Position numbers and translations under genes: made by a program. Of a stretch of 64,000 nt of DNA, positions 53,373 through 62,254 are shown one piece after another (position 1 is the first letter of the stretch; each line of letters opens with the position of its first letter). The stretch comes from an uncultured Desulfobacter sp. GTDB taxonomy: Bacteria > Desulfobacterota > Desulfobacteria > Desulfobacterales > Desulfobacteraceae. Below the pieces are notes generated by a model that had not been told where the DNA came from, made no database searches, and saw only the letters and a list, made by a program, of their open reading frames with translations. The DNA is taken from contig NZ_OY762614.1 in assembly GCF_963666145.1 (NCBI RefSeq), positions 4,454,501-4,518,500 on the forward strand, in the 5' to 3' direction.

Positions 53373-54209
53373 ATGAGCAATAATATGGGTGACTGGAGGG
53401 AAGCCGGCAGGCTGTTGCGGGCCAAAAATGAAAAATTTTCTCGTCTTCTTGATCTGTTAAATGATTCTTCGGGTATCGCCATTGCCTTTTCCGGTGGTGC
53501 GGATTCGGCATTTCTGCTTGCAGCTGCGCGTATTGCTGGGGTAAAGCGAATAATGCCTGTCACTGTTGTCTCTGATTTTTTTACGGCGAATGAAGAGGAG
53601 CGGGCTGTTCGTTTGGGGGCGTATTTAGGTGCTTCTTCCATTTTTATCCCTGCAGATATTCTGGATGATGACAAGGTGGCCCGGAATACAGACCGGCGCT
53701 GTTATTTCTGCAAACTTTTTTTATTTTCCAAGGTTGCGGCGGTGGCAAAAGAGCGAGGGGTGAATGTTTTGCTGCACGGTGCAAATATGGACGATTTGCA
53801 GGAAATTCGGCCCGGCATGGAGGCGGCCCGGGAATTGGGTTTTAGATCGCCTTTGGTGGATGTCAGGTTTTCAAAGAAGCAAATCCGGGCATGCTCAAAG
53901 ATGCTGGGGCTTGAAACTTGGAATTTGCCTGCTCAGTCCTGTTTGGCAACCCGTATCCCCCAGGGTGATGTCATCACCAAAGAAAAATTAAAAAGGGTTG
54001 AACTGGCAGAGGCCTGTCTCCATGGATTGGGGATCGACCAGGTGCGGGTTCGATATCATGGAGATTTGGCTCGAATTGAAGCGAATCCCGGTGAGTTGCA
54101 GCGTTTTGTGGATCCGAATTTAAGGGGAAAAATGGTGCAGGGGGTTAAACGCGCGGGATTTCGTTTCGTATCTCTTGATCTGGAAGGTTATGCGCCGGCG
54201 TCCAAATGA
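53373..54209 (+). CDS. larE: ATP-dependent sulfur transferase LarE
   Basis: A 278-aa PP-loop enzyme. SGGADS (residues 40-45) binds ATP; LHGANMDDLQEIRPGM and SPLVDVRFSKKQIR are LarE signatures. LarE adds sulfur to the pyridinium dinucleotide precursor of the nickel-pincer cofactor. Cysteines C110 and C113 (RRCYFC) with C190 (AQSCLATRIP) suggest the three-Cys, [4Fe-4S]-cluster type that can act repeatedly, rather than the one-Cys sacrificial type. larA, larB and larC are not in the window, so the cofactor's client is unknown. Confidence 0.9.
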   Translation: MSNNMGDWREAGRLLRAKNEKFSRLLDLLNDSSGIAIAFSGGADSAFLLAAARIAGVKRIMPVTVVSDFFTANEEERAVRLGAYLGASSIFIPADILDDDKVARNTDRRCYFCKLFLFSKVAAVAKERGVNVLLHGANMDDLQEIRPGMEAARELGFRSPLVDVRFSKKQIRACSKMLGLETWNLPAQSCLATRIPQGDVITKEKLKRVELAEACLHGLGIDQVRVRYHGDLARIEANPGELQRFVDPNLRGKMVQGVKRAGFRFVSLDLEGYAPASK

Positions 54210-54229
54210 GTAGGAATAAATCGAATCAC

Positions 54230-54266
54230 CCCCGGCGTTGAAATCGGCCGGGGATGACGTTTTTTT
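54230..54266 (+). terminator. Rho-independent terminator after larE
   Basis: CCCCGGC (54230-54236) pairs with GCCGGGG (54247-54253), followed shortly by seven T (54260-54266). It sits between larE and the convergent ndk gene. Confidence 0.8.
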
Positions 54267-54273
54267 AGCGGTA

Positions 54274-54693
54274 CTAACGGGCGTGCAGTTCCAGGTTGTT
54301 GAAGAAATAACCTATTTCAAATGCAGCGGTTTCCGGGGCGTCAGAGCCGTGGACAACGTTTTTTTCAATGTCCGTGGCGTAGTCCTTCCGGATGGTGCCT
54401 TCTTCTGCTTCTTTGAAATTTGTGGCACCCATTAATTTTCTATTTTTTGCGATAACATCCTCGCCTTCAAGTACCATGACAACGATGGGGCCTGATGTCA
54501 TGAAATCGGTCAGGCTGCCGAAAAAAGGACGTTCTTTGTGAACAGCATAAAATCCCTGGGCCTGGGTTTTGCTCAGGTGGATCATTTTCATTGCCGCAAT
54601 TTTAATGCCGTTGGTTTCAAAACGTTTGATAACTTCGCCAATGACGTTTTTTGCTACACCGTCAGGCTTGATGATGGATAAGGTTCTCTCCAC
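54274..54693 (-). CDS. ndk: Nucleoside diphosphate kinase
   Basis: 139 aa from GTG 54693 (AAGGGG 7 bases upstream); the upstream in-frame ATG at 54762 would add 23 residues foreign to the family. Signatures: ERTLSIIKPDGVAKNVIG, FYAVHKERPFFGSLTDFM, and NVVHGSDAPETAAFEIGYFF with the catalytic His. It transfers gamma-phosphate among nucleotides to balance NTP and dNTP pools. Its 5' end faces coaE, so the two promoters share the gap. Confidence 0.96.
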   Translation of the reverse strand: MERTLSIIKPDGVAKNVIGEVIKRFETNGIKIAAMKMIHLSKTQAQGFYAVHKERPFFGSLTDFMTSGPIVVMVLEGEDVIAKNRKLMGATNFKEAEEGTIRKDYATDIEKNVVHGSDAPETAAFEIGYFFNNLELHAR

Positions 54694-54841
54694 GTATGTT
54701 CCCCTTCTATAGTAAATAATAATAAAGCCAATGGTTGATTTAACGGGCTTGATAAATATCACAGGAACGTATTATAAGTCAAATATCGATAAATGTTGGG
54801 AATTGATGAGCAAAGACAATCTAAAATCAATGATGGGCATA

Positions 54842-55453
54842 ATGCTTAAAATAGGTGTGACTGGGTCTGCGGGGTCGGGAAAGAGTCTTGTGTGTGAAGG
54901 GTTTCGGCGCATCGGGTTGGTTACGCTGGATTGTGATGAAATTGCAAAGCAGGTGGTGGAGCCGGGGCGGGCGGCTTATGATCAGGTGGTCAACGCGTTC
55001 GGTGATAAAATTATAAACCCGGACGGCACGTTGGATCGCACGGGGTTGCGACGTATGATCGTCACCACAAAAGGGAGTAGGGAAAAGCTTGAAGCGATTT
55101 TGCATCCTATAATTATTAAGGAGACAGTTCGGCTGATGGATGATGCCCTTTGTTCAAAGAAGGTATCGTGTGTTGTTGAGGTGCCGCTTTTGTTTGAGCT
55201 TGGCATGGAACATCTCTTTGATGTGGTTGTTGTGGTGACGGCTGCAGATGACGCCCTTGTTGAACGGATTTCCTGCCGGGATGGAGTGGATCGAGAAAGC
55301 GCCCAAAAGCTTTTGGCTATTCAGATGCCCCAGTCCGAAAAGGTCAAGCGGGCTGATTGTGTTATTGAAAACAGGGGCGAGCCTGGAGCTGTTTTTAGAT
55401 CAGTGGAAGTTTTGTATCGAAAACTTGTCAATCAGCGCTTGACAAAAAAATGA
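54842..55453 (+). CDS. coaE: Dephospho-CoA kinase
   Basis: About 203 aa from ATG 54842 (MLKIGVTGSAGSGKS), the usual CoaE start with its P-loop at once; in-frame ATGs at 54806 and 54731 are possible but add non-conserved residues. Other motifs: LDCDEIAKQVVEPG, LRRMIV, ILHPII, VEVPLLFELGMEHLFD and the lid Arg region. It phosphorylates dephospho-CoA in the last step of CoA synthesis. rho follows 167 bases later. The gene is divergent from ndk. Confidence 0.95.
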   Translation: MLKIGVTGSAGSGKSLVCEGFRRIGLVTLDCDEIAKQVVEPGRAAYDQVVNAFGDKIINPDGTLDRTGLRRMIVTTKGSREKLEAILHPIIIKETVRLMDDALCSKKVSCVVEVPLLFELGMEHLFDVVVVVTAADDALVERISCRDGVDRESAQKLLAIQMPQSEKVKRADCVIENRGEPGAVFRSVEVLYRKLVNQRLTKK

Positions 55454-55620
55454 TAATATCTTAATAAATTTTTTTAATTACTTACGTTTCACATTATCTT
55501 GTCTTTTTTTTCCGCAAGGCCTGAATTGGCCTCCAGATAGTCAAAAAGACATCCCCAAAAAATTTGCAGTGTGAATTCATACACTATTAACCAAACGGAT
55601 GGATCAGACCAGGAGATTGC

Positions 55621-56868
55621 ATGAATCTTGTAGAACTCAATAAGATGAAAATCAGTGAGCTGACCAAGCTTGCCAAGAAATACAATATTCAGGGTATTGG
55701 CGGCCTTAAGAAGCAGGAACTGATTTTTGCCTTGCTCCAGGCTAATATCGAAGAAAGCGGACAAATTTACGGCGAGGGTACCTTGGAAATCCTTCCAGAT
55801 GGATTTGGTTTTCTAAGAGCGCCTGGGTACAACTATCTGCCTGGTCCCGACGATATTTATGTCTCCCCTTCCCAGATCCGACGGTTTAACCTGCGTACCG
55901 GAGATACTATTTCCGGGCAGGTCCGTCAGCCAAAGGATTCAGAACGGTATTTTGCATTGCTGAAAGTGGAAGCCGTGAATTTCATGAATCCTGAAATGGC
56001 GGCTGAAACCATTTTGTTTGACAACCTTCTGCCGTTATATCCGGACCGTAAGATGAACCTTGAGGCCGAGCCTGATAACTATTCCATGCGGGTTATTGAT
56101 CTGATGTCTCCCATTGGATTCGGCCAGCGCGGCCTTATCGTGTCGCCGCCTAAGGCCGGTAAAACCATGCTGCTCCAGAATATTGCCAATTCCATGATCC
56201 AGGCCCACAAAAATATTGTCCCCATGATTCTGCTCATAGATGAACGTCCTGAAGAGGTGACGGATATGGCGCGCTCCGTAAATGCCGAAGTGATATCCTC
56301 GACCTTTGATGAGCCTGCTGAGCGTCATGTGCAGGTGGCTGAGATGGTGATTGAAAAAGCCAAAAGAATTGTGGAGCAGGGGCATGATGTGGTGATCCTT
56401 TTGGATAGTATTACGCGCCTTGCAAGGGCTTACAACGCAGTAATGCCGCCTTCCGGGAAAATTCTGTCCGGTGGTGTGGATTCCAATGCCCTTGATCGTC
56501 CAAAGCGTTTTTTTGGGGCGGCGCGAAACATAGAAGAGGGCGGTAGTTTGACAATTATAGCCACCGCGCTTGTAGATACAGGCTCCAGAATGGACGAGGT
56601 TATTTTCGAAGAGTTTAAGGGTACGGGTAACATGGAGCTTGTGCTTGATCGAAAACTTGCGGACAAGCGTGTATTTCCTGCCATTGATATGAATCGTTCG
56701 GGTACCCGAAAAGAGGAGTTGCTCCTTGATCCTGAGGTGTTGAATCGCGTCTGGATTTTAAGAAAATTGCTTTCAAGTTTAAATTCTGTGGATGCAATGC
56801 AGTTTTTGCTTGAAAAAATGAATGGAACAAAGGATAATAAAGAGTTTCTTGAAATGATGAATTCATAG
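55621..56868 (+). CDS. rho: Transcription termination factor Rho
   Basis: A 415-aa hexameric RNA helicase of normal length. The N-terminal part begins MNLVELNKMKISELTKLAKKYNI, then the cold-shock-like RNA-binding domain (GFGFLRAPGYNYLPGPDDIYV). The motor has GLIVSPPKAGKTMLLQ (P-loop), VILLDSITRLARAYN (Walker B) and GGSLTIIATALVDTGS (Q/R-loop region). GGAG precedes the ATG. A 167-base leader containing a TTGACA at 55439-55444 separates it from coaE; a long leader would fit Rho autoregulation. rpmE, prfA and prmC follow. Confidence 0.98.
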   Translation: MNLVELNKMKISELTKLAKKYNIQGIGGLKKQELIFALLQANIEESGQIYGEGTLEILPDGFGFLRAPGYNYLPGPDDIYVSPSQIRRFNLRTGDTISGQVRQPKDSERYFALLKVEAVNFMNPEMAAETILFDNLLPLYPDRKMNLEAEPDNYSMRVIDLMSPIGFGQRGLIVSPPKAGKTMLLQNIANSMIQAHKNIVPMILLIDERPEEVTDMARSVNAEVISSTFDEPAERHVQVAEMVIEKAKRIVEQGHDVVILLDSITRLARAYNAVMPPSGKILSGGVDSNALDRPKRFFGAARNIEEGGSLTIIATALVDTGSRMDEVIFEEFKGTGNMELVLDRKLADKRVFPAIDMNRSGTRKEELLLDPEVLNRVWILRKLLSSLNSVDAMQFLLEKMNGTKDNKEFLEMMNS

Positions 56869-56937
56869 CAAGAAACTTTTTTAATATTTAACAATTACGG
56901 TCTTTTATATCGAAGACTGCAAGGAGTGACGTGTAAG

Positions 56938-57156
56938 ATGAAAAAAGACATCCATCCGAACTACACAAAAACAACGGCAACTTGTGCCTGCGGTGCAACA
57001 TTTGACATCAGTTCCACAAAAGAGAACATCAAGGTGGAAATTTGCTCCCAGTGCCATCCCTTTTTCACCGGTAAGCAGAAACTGGTTGACTCTGCCGGTC
57101 GTATTGACCGCTTTAAGAAAAAATACGCAGGGTTCGACGCAAGCAAACTGGTTTAG
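56938..57156 (+). CDS. rpmE: 50S ribosomal protein L31
   Basis: 72 aa from ATG 56938, with AAGGAG 11 bases upstream (an in-frame GTG at 56926 overlaps the ribosome site and is rejected). MKKDIHPNYTK opens it. CAC and CSQCHPF supply the cysteines of the zinc-binding L31 form, which can be swapped for a zinc-free paralogue in zinc shortage. A strong terminator follows at once. Confidence 0.96.
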   Translation: MKKDIHPNYTKTTATCACGATFDISSTKENIKVEICSQCHPFFTGKQKLVDSAGRIDRFKKKYAGFDASKLV

Positions 57157-57177
57157 CTGTTTGATCGGCAAGTATGT

Positions 57178-57207
57178 AAAAGGGGTCTTGAACAAAGACC
57201 CCTTTTT
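57178..57207 (+). terminator. Rho-independent terminator after rpmE
   Basis: A perfect 12-base stem (57178-57189 with 57195-57206) and 5-base loop, rich in G:C at the centre and ending in five T. It lies 27 bases before prfA, so prfA may rely on readthrough or its own promoter. Confidence 0.9.
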
Positions 57208-57233
57208 GAATTTTCATCCGGGACAATTTGACC

Positions 57234-58295
57234 ATGATTGAAAAATTAAAAGGCATTGAAGAACGATATATAAAAATTGAGCATCTGCTCAGTGATCCGG
57301 ATGTTATGGCGGATCAAAAAAAGTACCAGGAATATCTCAAGGAACACGGTGAATTGAATAAGATCGTGCCGGTGTTTCGGGACTATGAGAGCGCAGGGGG
57401 CGAACTGAAGGAAGCAAAGGAGCTTCTTAAGGATAGTGACCCTGATATCCGCTCCATGGCCAAAGAAGAGATTCCTGTGCTTGAAACCAGAATTGCACGG
57501 CTGCATGAGCAATTAAATGTCCTTTTGATGCCCAAAGATCATAGGGATGATAAAAACGTTATTCTGGAAATCCGGGCTGGTACCGGTGGAGAAGAGGCTG
57601 GTATTTTTGCCGGAGATCTTTTCCGTATGTATTCAAGGTATGCGGAGTCCAAGCGCTGGAAGATTGAAATCATTGAGAAGAACGACTCGGCTGCCGGGGG
57701 GTTCAAGGAAGTGGTTTCCATGGTTCAGGGTAAAGGTGCTTATTCCCAGTTTAAATATGAAAGTGGCATTCATCGGGTACAGCGGGTCCCCGATACTGAA
57801 ACCCAGGGGCGTGTTCACACCTCGGCGGTGACAGTGGCTGTGCTGCCCGAAGCCGAGGATGTGGATATTGACATTAATCCTGCGGACCTGAAAGTAGACG
57901 TGTTTCGTTCTTCCGGACCTGGCGGTCAGTCCGTAAATACAACGGATTCCGCTGTTCGTATTACCCATATCCCCACCGGTGTTGTGGCCACCTGCCAGGA
58001 TGAAAAATCCCAGCATAAAAACAAGGCCAAGGCTTTAAATGTTCTTAAGTCCCGTATTCTGGACGCCAAGATCCGGGAAGAAGAGGCTAAACGGGCTGCG
58101 GATCGGAAAGGGCAGGTCGGTTCAGGTGACAGGTCCGGCCGCATTCGTACCTATAACTTCCCCCAGGGACGGATGACCGATCATCGCATCGGCTTGACCC
58201 TGTATCGGCTGGACAGTGTGATGGAGGGTGATATCCAGGAAATTATTGATGCCTTGAGGGCGCACAACCAAGCCCTGGCATTAAAAGATCATTGA
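57234..58295 (+). CDS. prfA: Peptide chain release factor 1
   Basis: 353 aa from ATG 57234. The codon-recognition segment is QRVPDTETQGRVHTSAVTVAVLPE and the catalytic GGQ lies in RSSGPGGQSVNTTDSAVRITH. RF1 reads UAA and UAG, and with UGA used for selenocysteine nearby, RF2 must compete with Sec insertion instead. prmC, which methylates the GGQ glutamine, follows directly. Confidence 0.97.
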   Translation: MIEKLKGIEERYIKIEHLLSDPDVMADQKKYQEYLKEHGELNKIVPVFRDYESAGGELKEAKELLKDSDPDIRSMAKEEIPVLETRIARLHEQLNVLLMPKDHRDDKNVILEIRAGTGGEEAGIFAGDLFRMYSRYAESKRWKIEIIEKNDSAAGGFKEVVSMVQGKGAYSQFKYESGIHRVQRVPDTETQGRVHTSAVTVAVLPEAEDVDIDINPADLKVDVFRSSGPGGQSVNTTDSAVRITHIPTGVVATCQDEKSQHKNKAKALNVLKSRILDAKIREEEAKRAADRKGQVGSGDRSGRIRTYNFPQGRMTDHRIGLTLYRLDSVMEGDIQEIIDALRAHNQALALKDH

Positions 58296-58313
58296 TTGTG
58301 GGGAACTGACTCT

Positions 58314-59180
58314 GTGGATGTCTGGACCATAAAATCCATTCTTTCCTGGACAGACGGCTATTTCTCTCAGCACAATATTGACAGCCCCCGGCTCACAGCT
58401 GAAATTCTATTAGCTCAGGTCCTGGGGCTGCGGCGTCTTGATCTTTATCTGCAGCATGACCGGCCTCTGGAAAAACAGGAGCTTACAGAATTTAAAGCTC
58501 TGATCCGGCGGCGGATTACACGGGAGCCTGTGGCTTACATTACGGGTCGCAAGGGGTTTTTTAAAGATCAGTTTAGGGTTGCACCGGGTGTGCTTATTCC
58601 CAGGCCGGATACGGAAACCCTTGTGGAGACGGCTGTGGGGGTGTTGTCGGAAATGGAAGCGTGCGGCAAACGGGGTCGGGTGATAGAGCTTGGTGTCGGG
58701 TCCGGTGCGGTGATTATTTCCATTGCCAATGCCTGTCAGGGGCATTGCTACTTTGGCAGTGATCTCTCTGGGGATGCTCTTGATGTTGCCTGCGCCAATG
58801 TTAATGCGTTTGCCCAGACTCTGATATCGTTATTTAAAGGCGATTGGCTTTCTGCCGTGGTCCCGCAGCCGTTGTTTGATTTAATTTTATCCAACCCTCC
58901 CTATATTCCTAGTGCCGATATTGAGTTGTTAGAGCCTGAGGTGAAAGACCATGAGCCTCGCGGGGCGTTGGATGGGGGTGTCGACGGTCTTGATGCCGTT
59001 CGGGCGATTCTGGCCCAGGCCGGAGACAGGCTTTTGCCCTCCGGTCGTCTCATTCTTGAGATCGGATATGATCAAAAACCATTAATCAAAAGTCTTGTCA
59101 AAAGCTTTGCCTGGGTGGCGGAGTTGGATTTTGTTAAAGATCTTGCCGGGCACCATCGGCTCGCTGTTTTTAAAAAATAA
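58314..59180 (+). CDS. prmC: Release-factor glutamine methyltransferase
   Basis: About 288 aa from GTG 58314 (GGGGAA 8 bases upstream); a TTG at 58296 right after the prfA stop is the alternative. The SAM-binding site is VIELGVGSGAVIISIA, and the glutamine-binding NPPY motif is in LILSNPPYIPS. An N-terminal helical domain binds the release factor. It methylates the GGQ glutamine of RF1/RF2 to speed peptide release; prfA-prmC pairing is common. Confidence 0.95.
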   Translation: MDVWTIKSILSWTDGYFSQHNIDSPRLTAEILLAQVLGLRRLDLYLQHDRPLEKQELTEFKALIRRRITREPVAYITGRKGFFKDQFRVAPGVLIPRPDTETLVETAVGVLSEMEACGKRGRVIELGVGSGAVIISIANACQGHCYFGSDLSGDALDVACANVNAFAQTLISLFKGDWLSAVVPQPLFDLILSNPPYIPSADIELLEPEVKDHEPRGALDGGVDGLDAVRAILAQAGDRLLPSGRLILEIGYDQKPLIKSLVKSFAWVAELDFVKDLAGHHRLAVFKK

Positions 59181-59181
59181 A

Positions 59182-59210
59182 TTGAAAGTTTTCTTATCTT
59201 TTGATATAGA
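59182..59210 (+). promoter_or_regulatory. Candidate promoter of the rpsB operon
   Basis: TTGAAA (59182-59187) and TATAGA (59205-59210) are 17 bases apart, starting right after the prmC stop and leaving a leader of about 125 bases before rpsB. Confidence 0.4.
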
Positions 59211-59340
59211 AGTTGGGATTTTGCTTTTGCAAAAATAATAACACACGCTTGTGGACCTGTGATCCGGTGCTTTTTAAAAGTCGATTCCAGGGATGAGGCA
59301 GGCGGATGAACTTTAAAACCATTGAAAAATTGGAGTGAAA

Positions 59341-60207
59341 ATGGCTTACATTACGATTAAAGAATTACTTGAAGCAGGTGTACATTTCGGGCATCAGACC
59401 AAACGTTGGAACCCTAAAATGAAGCGTTACATTTTTGGTGCCAGAAACGGTATTTACATTATCGACCTTCAGCAGACCGTTAAGCTGTACAGACAGGCCC
59501 ACGATTTTATAAAAAATATTGCCGCAAACGGTGGCGATGTAATGTTCGTTGGGACCAAAAAGCAAGCTTCCGAGGCCATCTACGAAGAAGCCAACAGAGC
59601 CGAAAGCTATTATGTTGAAAATCGCTGGTTGGGCGGTATGCTGACCAACTTCCAGACCATCAAAAACAATATTTCCCGCTTCCATTTTCTAAATTCCATT
59701 GAAAATGACGGCACATTGGAAAATTATCCCAAAAAAGAGCAGGCAAAAATGCTCAAAGACAAGGCAAAGCTGGAATTTGCCATCGGCGGTATTTCCAATA
59801 TGAAAAAACTGCCGGCAGCCCTGTTTATCATTGACTCTAAAAATGAAACCATTGCCGTAAAAGAAGCAAAACGTCTGGGGATTCCAATCGTTGCCGTAGT
59901 CGATACCAATTGTGATCCCGATGATATCGATTATGTTATTCCCGGTAACGATGATGCTATCCGTTCCATTCGTCTGTTCGCTTCCCGGGTTGCCGATGCC
60001 GTGATCGAAGGTCGCCAGATCTGGGAAGAACGCCAGCGTGCTCACTCCGATAAGGAAGACGGTGGCGGTAAACCTGCTGAGACTTCAGGCGAACAAATCG
60101 GTGTTGAGGTCGTTTCTGACGGTACCGACGGGCCTGTGATTGAAAAAATCAAAAGAAAAACCACTGCGGAAACTTCAGAGACCCAGGAAGCTGCAGCTGC
60201 TGAATAG
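59341..60207 (+). CDS. rpsB: 30S ribosomal protein S2
   Basis: 288 aa from ATG 59341 (GGAG 6 bases upstream). Signatures: MAYITIKELLEAGVHFGHQTKRWNPKM, ENRWLGGMLTNFQTI, and IPIVAVVDTNCDPDDIDYVIPGNDDA. Family length is usually about 230-260; the extra C-terminal tail (from about residue 240) is Gly/Glu/Thr-rich and ends in AAAAE, a low-complexity extension seen in some relatives. First gene of the rpsB-tsf-pyrH-frr-uppS-cdsA-dxr cluster. Confidence 0.97.
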   Translation: MAYITIKELLEAGVHFGHQTKRWNPKMKRYIFGARNGIYIIDLQQTVKLYRQAHDFIKNIAANGGDVMFVGTKKQASEAIYEEANRAESYYVENRWLGGMLTNFQTIKNNISRFHFLNSIENDGTLENYPKKEQAKMLKDKAKLEFAIGGISNMKKLPAALFIIDSKNETIAVKEAKRLGIPIVAVVDTNCDPDDIDYVIPGNDDAIRSIRLFASRVADAVIEGRQIWEERQRAHSDKEDGGGKPAETSGEQIGVEVVSDGTDGPVIEKIKRKTTAETSETQEAAAAE

Positions 60208-60238
60208 CAGGTAACGACTGATATCGTTTGTTTGAACT

Positions 60239-60265
60239 GTGGGGCACGGGCACGGCCTGCCCCAC
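60239..60265 (+). other. Intercistronic hairpin between rpsB and tsf
   Basis: GTGGGGCA (60239-60246) pairs with TGCCCCAC (60258-60265). No T-run follows, so it is more likely an attenuator or mRNA-stability hairpin than a full terminator. A 152-base gap separates the two genes. Confidence 0.55.
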
Positions 60266-60359
60266 AAAATATGGCGTGAAAGTAATTCAATAACTTAATT
60301 GTTATTTTAAAATATGAAAAATAGAGATTCTAATATTTGATATAAAAGGAGCTTACAAA

Positions 60360-60956
60360 ATGGCTGAAATTACTGCACAAATGGTAAAGGAGCTTCGTGA
60401 AGCCACCGGTTCGGGAATTATGGACTGCAAAAAAGTCCTGGCCGAGGCGGAAGGGGATATGGATAAGGCAATTGAGCTTCTGCGTAAAAAAGGCCTGGCC
60501 AAAGCAGCCAAACGCGCAGGGCGGTCCACCAGCGAAGGCATTATTTATTCCTACATTCATACCGGTGCAAAACTGGGCGTGCTCGTTGAAGTGAACTGCG
60601 AATCTGATTTTGTGGCAAAAACCGAAGATTTCGAAACTTTTGCCAAAGATATTGCCATGCACATTGCGGCCGCCAATCCTGCCGGTCTGGTTCCTGAAGA
60701 CGTGGACCAATCCGTCATTGAAAAAGAGCGTGAGATTTACCGCGCCCAGATGCTGGAAGAAGGAAAGCCCGCAAATATCATTGATAAAATTGTGGATGGC
60801 AAGGTGGAAAAATTCTATAAAGAAGTCTGCCTGCTAAGCCAGCAGTATATTAAAGATCCCCAGAAAACTGTTGAAGATGTACTCAAGGAAACCATCGGAA
60901 AGATCGGCGAAAATATCCAGATTAAAAGATTTTCACGCTTTCAGATAGGAGAATAA
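60360..60956 (+). CDS. tsf: Elongation factor Ts
   Basis: 198 aa, the short form of EF-Ts common outside Enterobacteria (E. coli's is near 280). It begins with the UBA-like domain and the family motif VKELREATGSGIMDCKKVL, followed by LRKKGLAKAAKRAGR, VEVNCESDFVAKT and the dimerisation segment ending IQIKRFSRF. It exchanges GDP for GTP on EF-Tu. A strong AAAGGAG site precedes the ATG. Confidence 0.96.
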   Translation: MAEITAQMVKELREATGSGIMDCKKVLAEAEGDMDKAIELLRKKGLAKAAKRAGRSTSEGIIYSYIHTGAKLGVLVEVNCESDFVAKTEDFETFAKDIAMHIAAANPAGLVPEDVDQSVIEKEREIYRAQMLEEGKPANIIDKIVDGKVEKFYKEVCLLSQQYIKDPQKTVEDVLKETIGKIGENIQIKRFSRFQIGE

Positions 60957-60960
60957 TCGC

Positions 60961-61683
60961 TTGGATACGAAACCTGAATTTCAACGGGTTCTGATCAAGT
61001 TAAGTGGCGAAGCTCTGATGGGTAATCAGGGCTTCGGCATTACGCCTGAGATGATAAACTATGTGGCCGGTGAAGTGGCCAAGGTCTTTCAGCTGGGCTT
61101 GGAAATTTCAATTGTTGTCGGAGGCGGCAACATCTTTCGCGGGGTGGCAGGATCTTCGGCCGGTATGGACCGGACCTCTGCCGACAATATGGGCATGCTG
61201 GCCACTGTGATTAACAGTCTGGCGCTGTGCGATGCCCTGGAAAAACATGATATCCCCACAAGGGTCCAGTCTGCCATCCGTATGGACAGGGTGGCGGAAC
61301 CTTTTATCCGCAGACGTGCCATTCGTCATCTGGAAAAGGGCCGGGTGGTTATATTTGCCGCCGGTACAGGCAACCCTTACTTTACAACGGACACGGCTGC
61401 TGTTCTTCGCGCCAACGAGGTCCGTGCCCAGATCCTTTTTAAGGCCACCCAGGTGGACGGGGTGTATGACAAAGATCCCCAGATCCATGATGATGCTGTG
61501 ATGTTTGATAAACTATCCTATATGAAGGTCATCGAAAAACAGCTTCATGTTATGGATATGACAGCGATATCCCTTGCCATGGAACACGATCTTCCTTTAC
61601 AGGTGCTCAACCTGCACAAGGCCGACAATATCTACAAAGCGGTCACAGGCGGAGGAATCGGTACAAGGATTTATAATAAATAA
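60961..61683 (+). CDS. pyrH: UMP kinase
   Basis: 240 aa from TTG 60961 (AGGAG upstream), 4 bases after the tsf stop. Amino-acid-kinase fold motifs: RVLIKLSGEALMG, ISIVVGGGNIFRG, SADNMGMLATVINSLAL, and GTGNPYFTTDTAAVLRA. It phosphorylates UMP to UDP as a hexamer and is usually feedback-regulated by UTP and GTP. Rare TTG start may limit its translation relative to tsf. Confidence 0.96.
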   Translation: MDTKPEFQRVLIKLSGEALMGNQGFGITPEMINYVAGEVAKVFQLGLEISIVVGGGNIFRGVAGSSAGMDRTSADNMGMLATVINSLALCDALEKHDIPTRVQSAIRMDRVAEPFIRRRAIRHLEKGRVVIFAAGTGNPYFTTDTAAVLRANEVRAQILFKATQVDGVYDKDPQIHDDAVMFDKLSYMKVIEKQLHVMDMTAISLAMEHDLPLQVLNLHKADNIYKAVTGGGIGTRIYNK

Positions 61684-61696
61684 AGGACGTGTGAAT

Positions 61697-62254
61697 ATGA
61701 TTAATGAGGTGCTTGAAGAAACCAAAGACCGTATGGGTAAATCCGAGAAAGCCTTTGAAGCCGAACTTGGCAAAGTACGCACCGGCAGAGCTTCCCAGTC
61801 CATGCTGGACAACGTCAGGGTCGATTACTATGGCACGCAGACTCCACTTCCCCAGATGGCTACCGTATCCGTGCCCGAAAGTCGTCTGCTCACCGTAAAG
61901 CCGTGGGACGCTTCGGTGATCAATGAGGTGGAAAAAGCGATATTAAAGGCAAATATCGGTCTTACGCCTTCCAATGACGGTAAATTGATTCGCATCTCCA
62001 TTCCGCCTTTGACCGAAGAGCGCAGAAAAGAGATTGTAAAAAGCGTGGGCAAAACCTGTGAGGAGTTCAAGGTGGCTGTCAGAAATATCCGCCGGGACGC
62101 CAACGAGATGCTAAAGGATCTACAAAAAGAGGCTGAAATTTCCGAAGACGAAAGCTTCAAAGCCCAGAAGCTGGTCCAGGATCTCACCGACGCTTCCATC
62201 AAGAAACTGGATGATATTTTTGCCGTCAAGGAAAAAGAGATCCTTGAAGTATGA
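61697..62254 (+). CDS. frr: Ribosome recycling factor
   Basis: 185 aa from ATG 61697 (an in-frame ATG at 61574 inside pyrH is rejected). It opens MINEVLEETKDRMGKSEKAFEAEL; typical segments are KVRTGRASQSMLDNVRVDYYG, LTPSNDGKLIRISIPPLTEERRKE and RNIRRDANEMLK. It splits post-termination ribosomes with EF-G. It lies 13 bases after pyrH and overlaps the start of uppS. Confidence 0.97.
   Translation: MINEVLEETKDRMGKSEKAFEAELGKVRTGRASQSMLDNVRVDYYGTQTPLPQMATVSVPESRLLTVKPWDASVINEVEKAILKANIGLTPSNDGKLIRISIPPLTEERRKEIVKSVGKTCEEFKVAVRNIRRDANEMLKDLQKEAEISEDESFKAQKLVQDLTDASIKKLDDIFAVKEKEILEV

Noticed and set aside
53231..53674. 147-aa minus-strand frame over the larE start
   Set aside because: Shadow of larE; Ser/Arg-rich with no plausible start signal.
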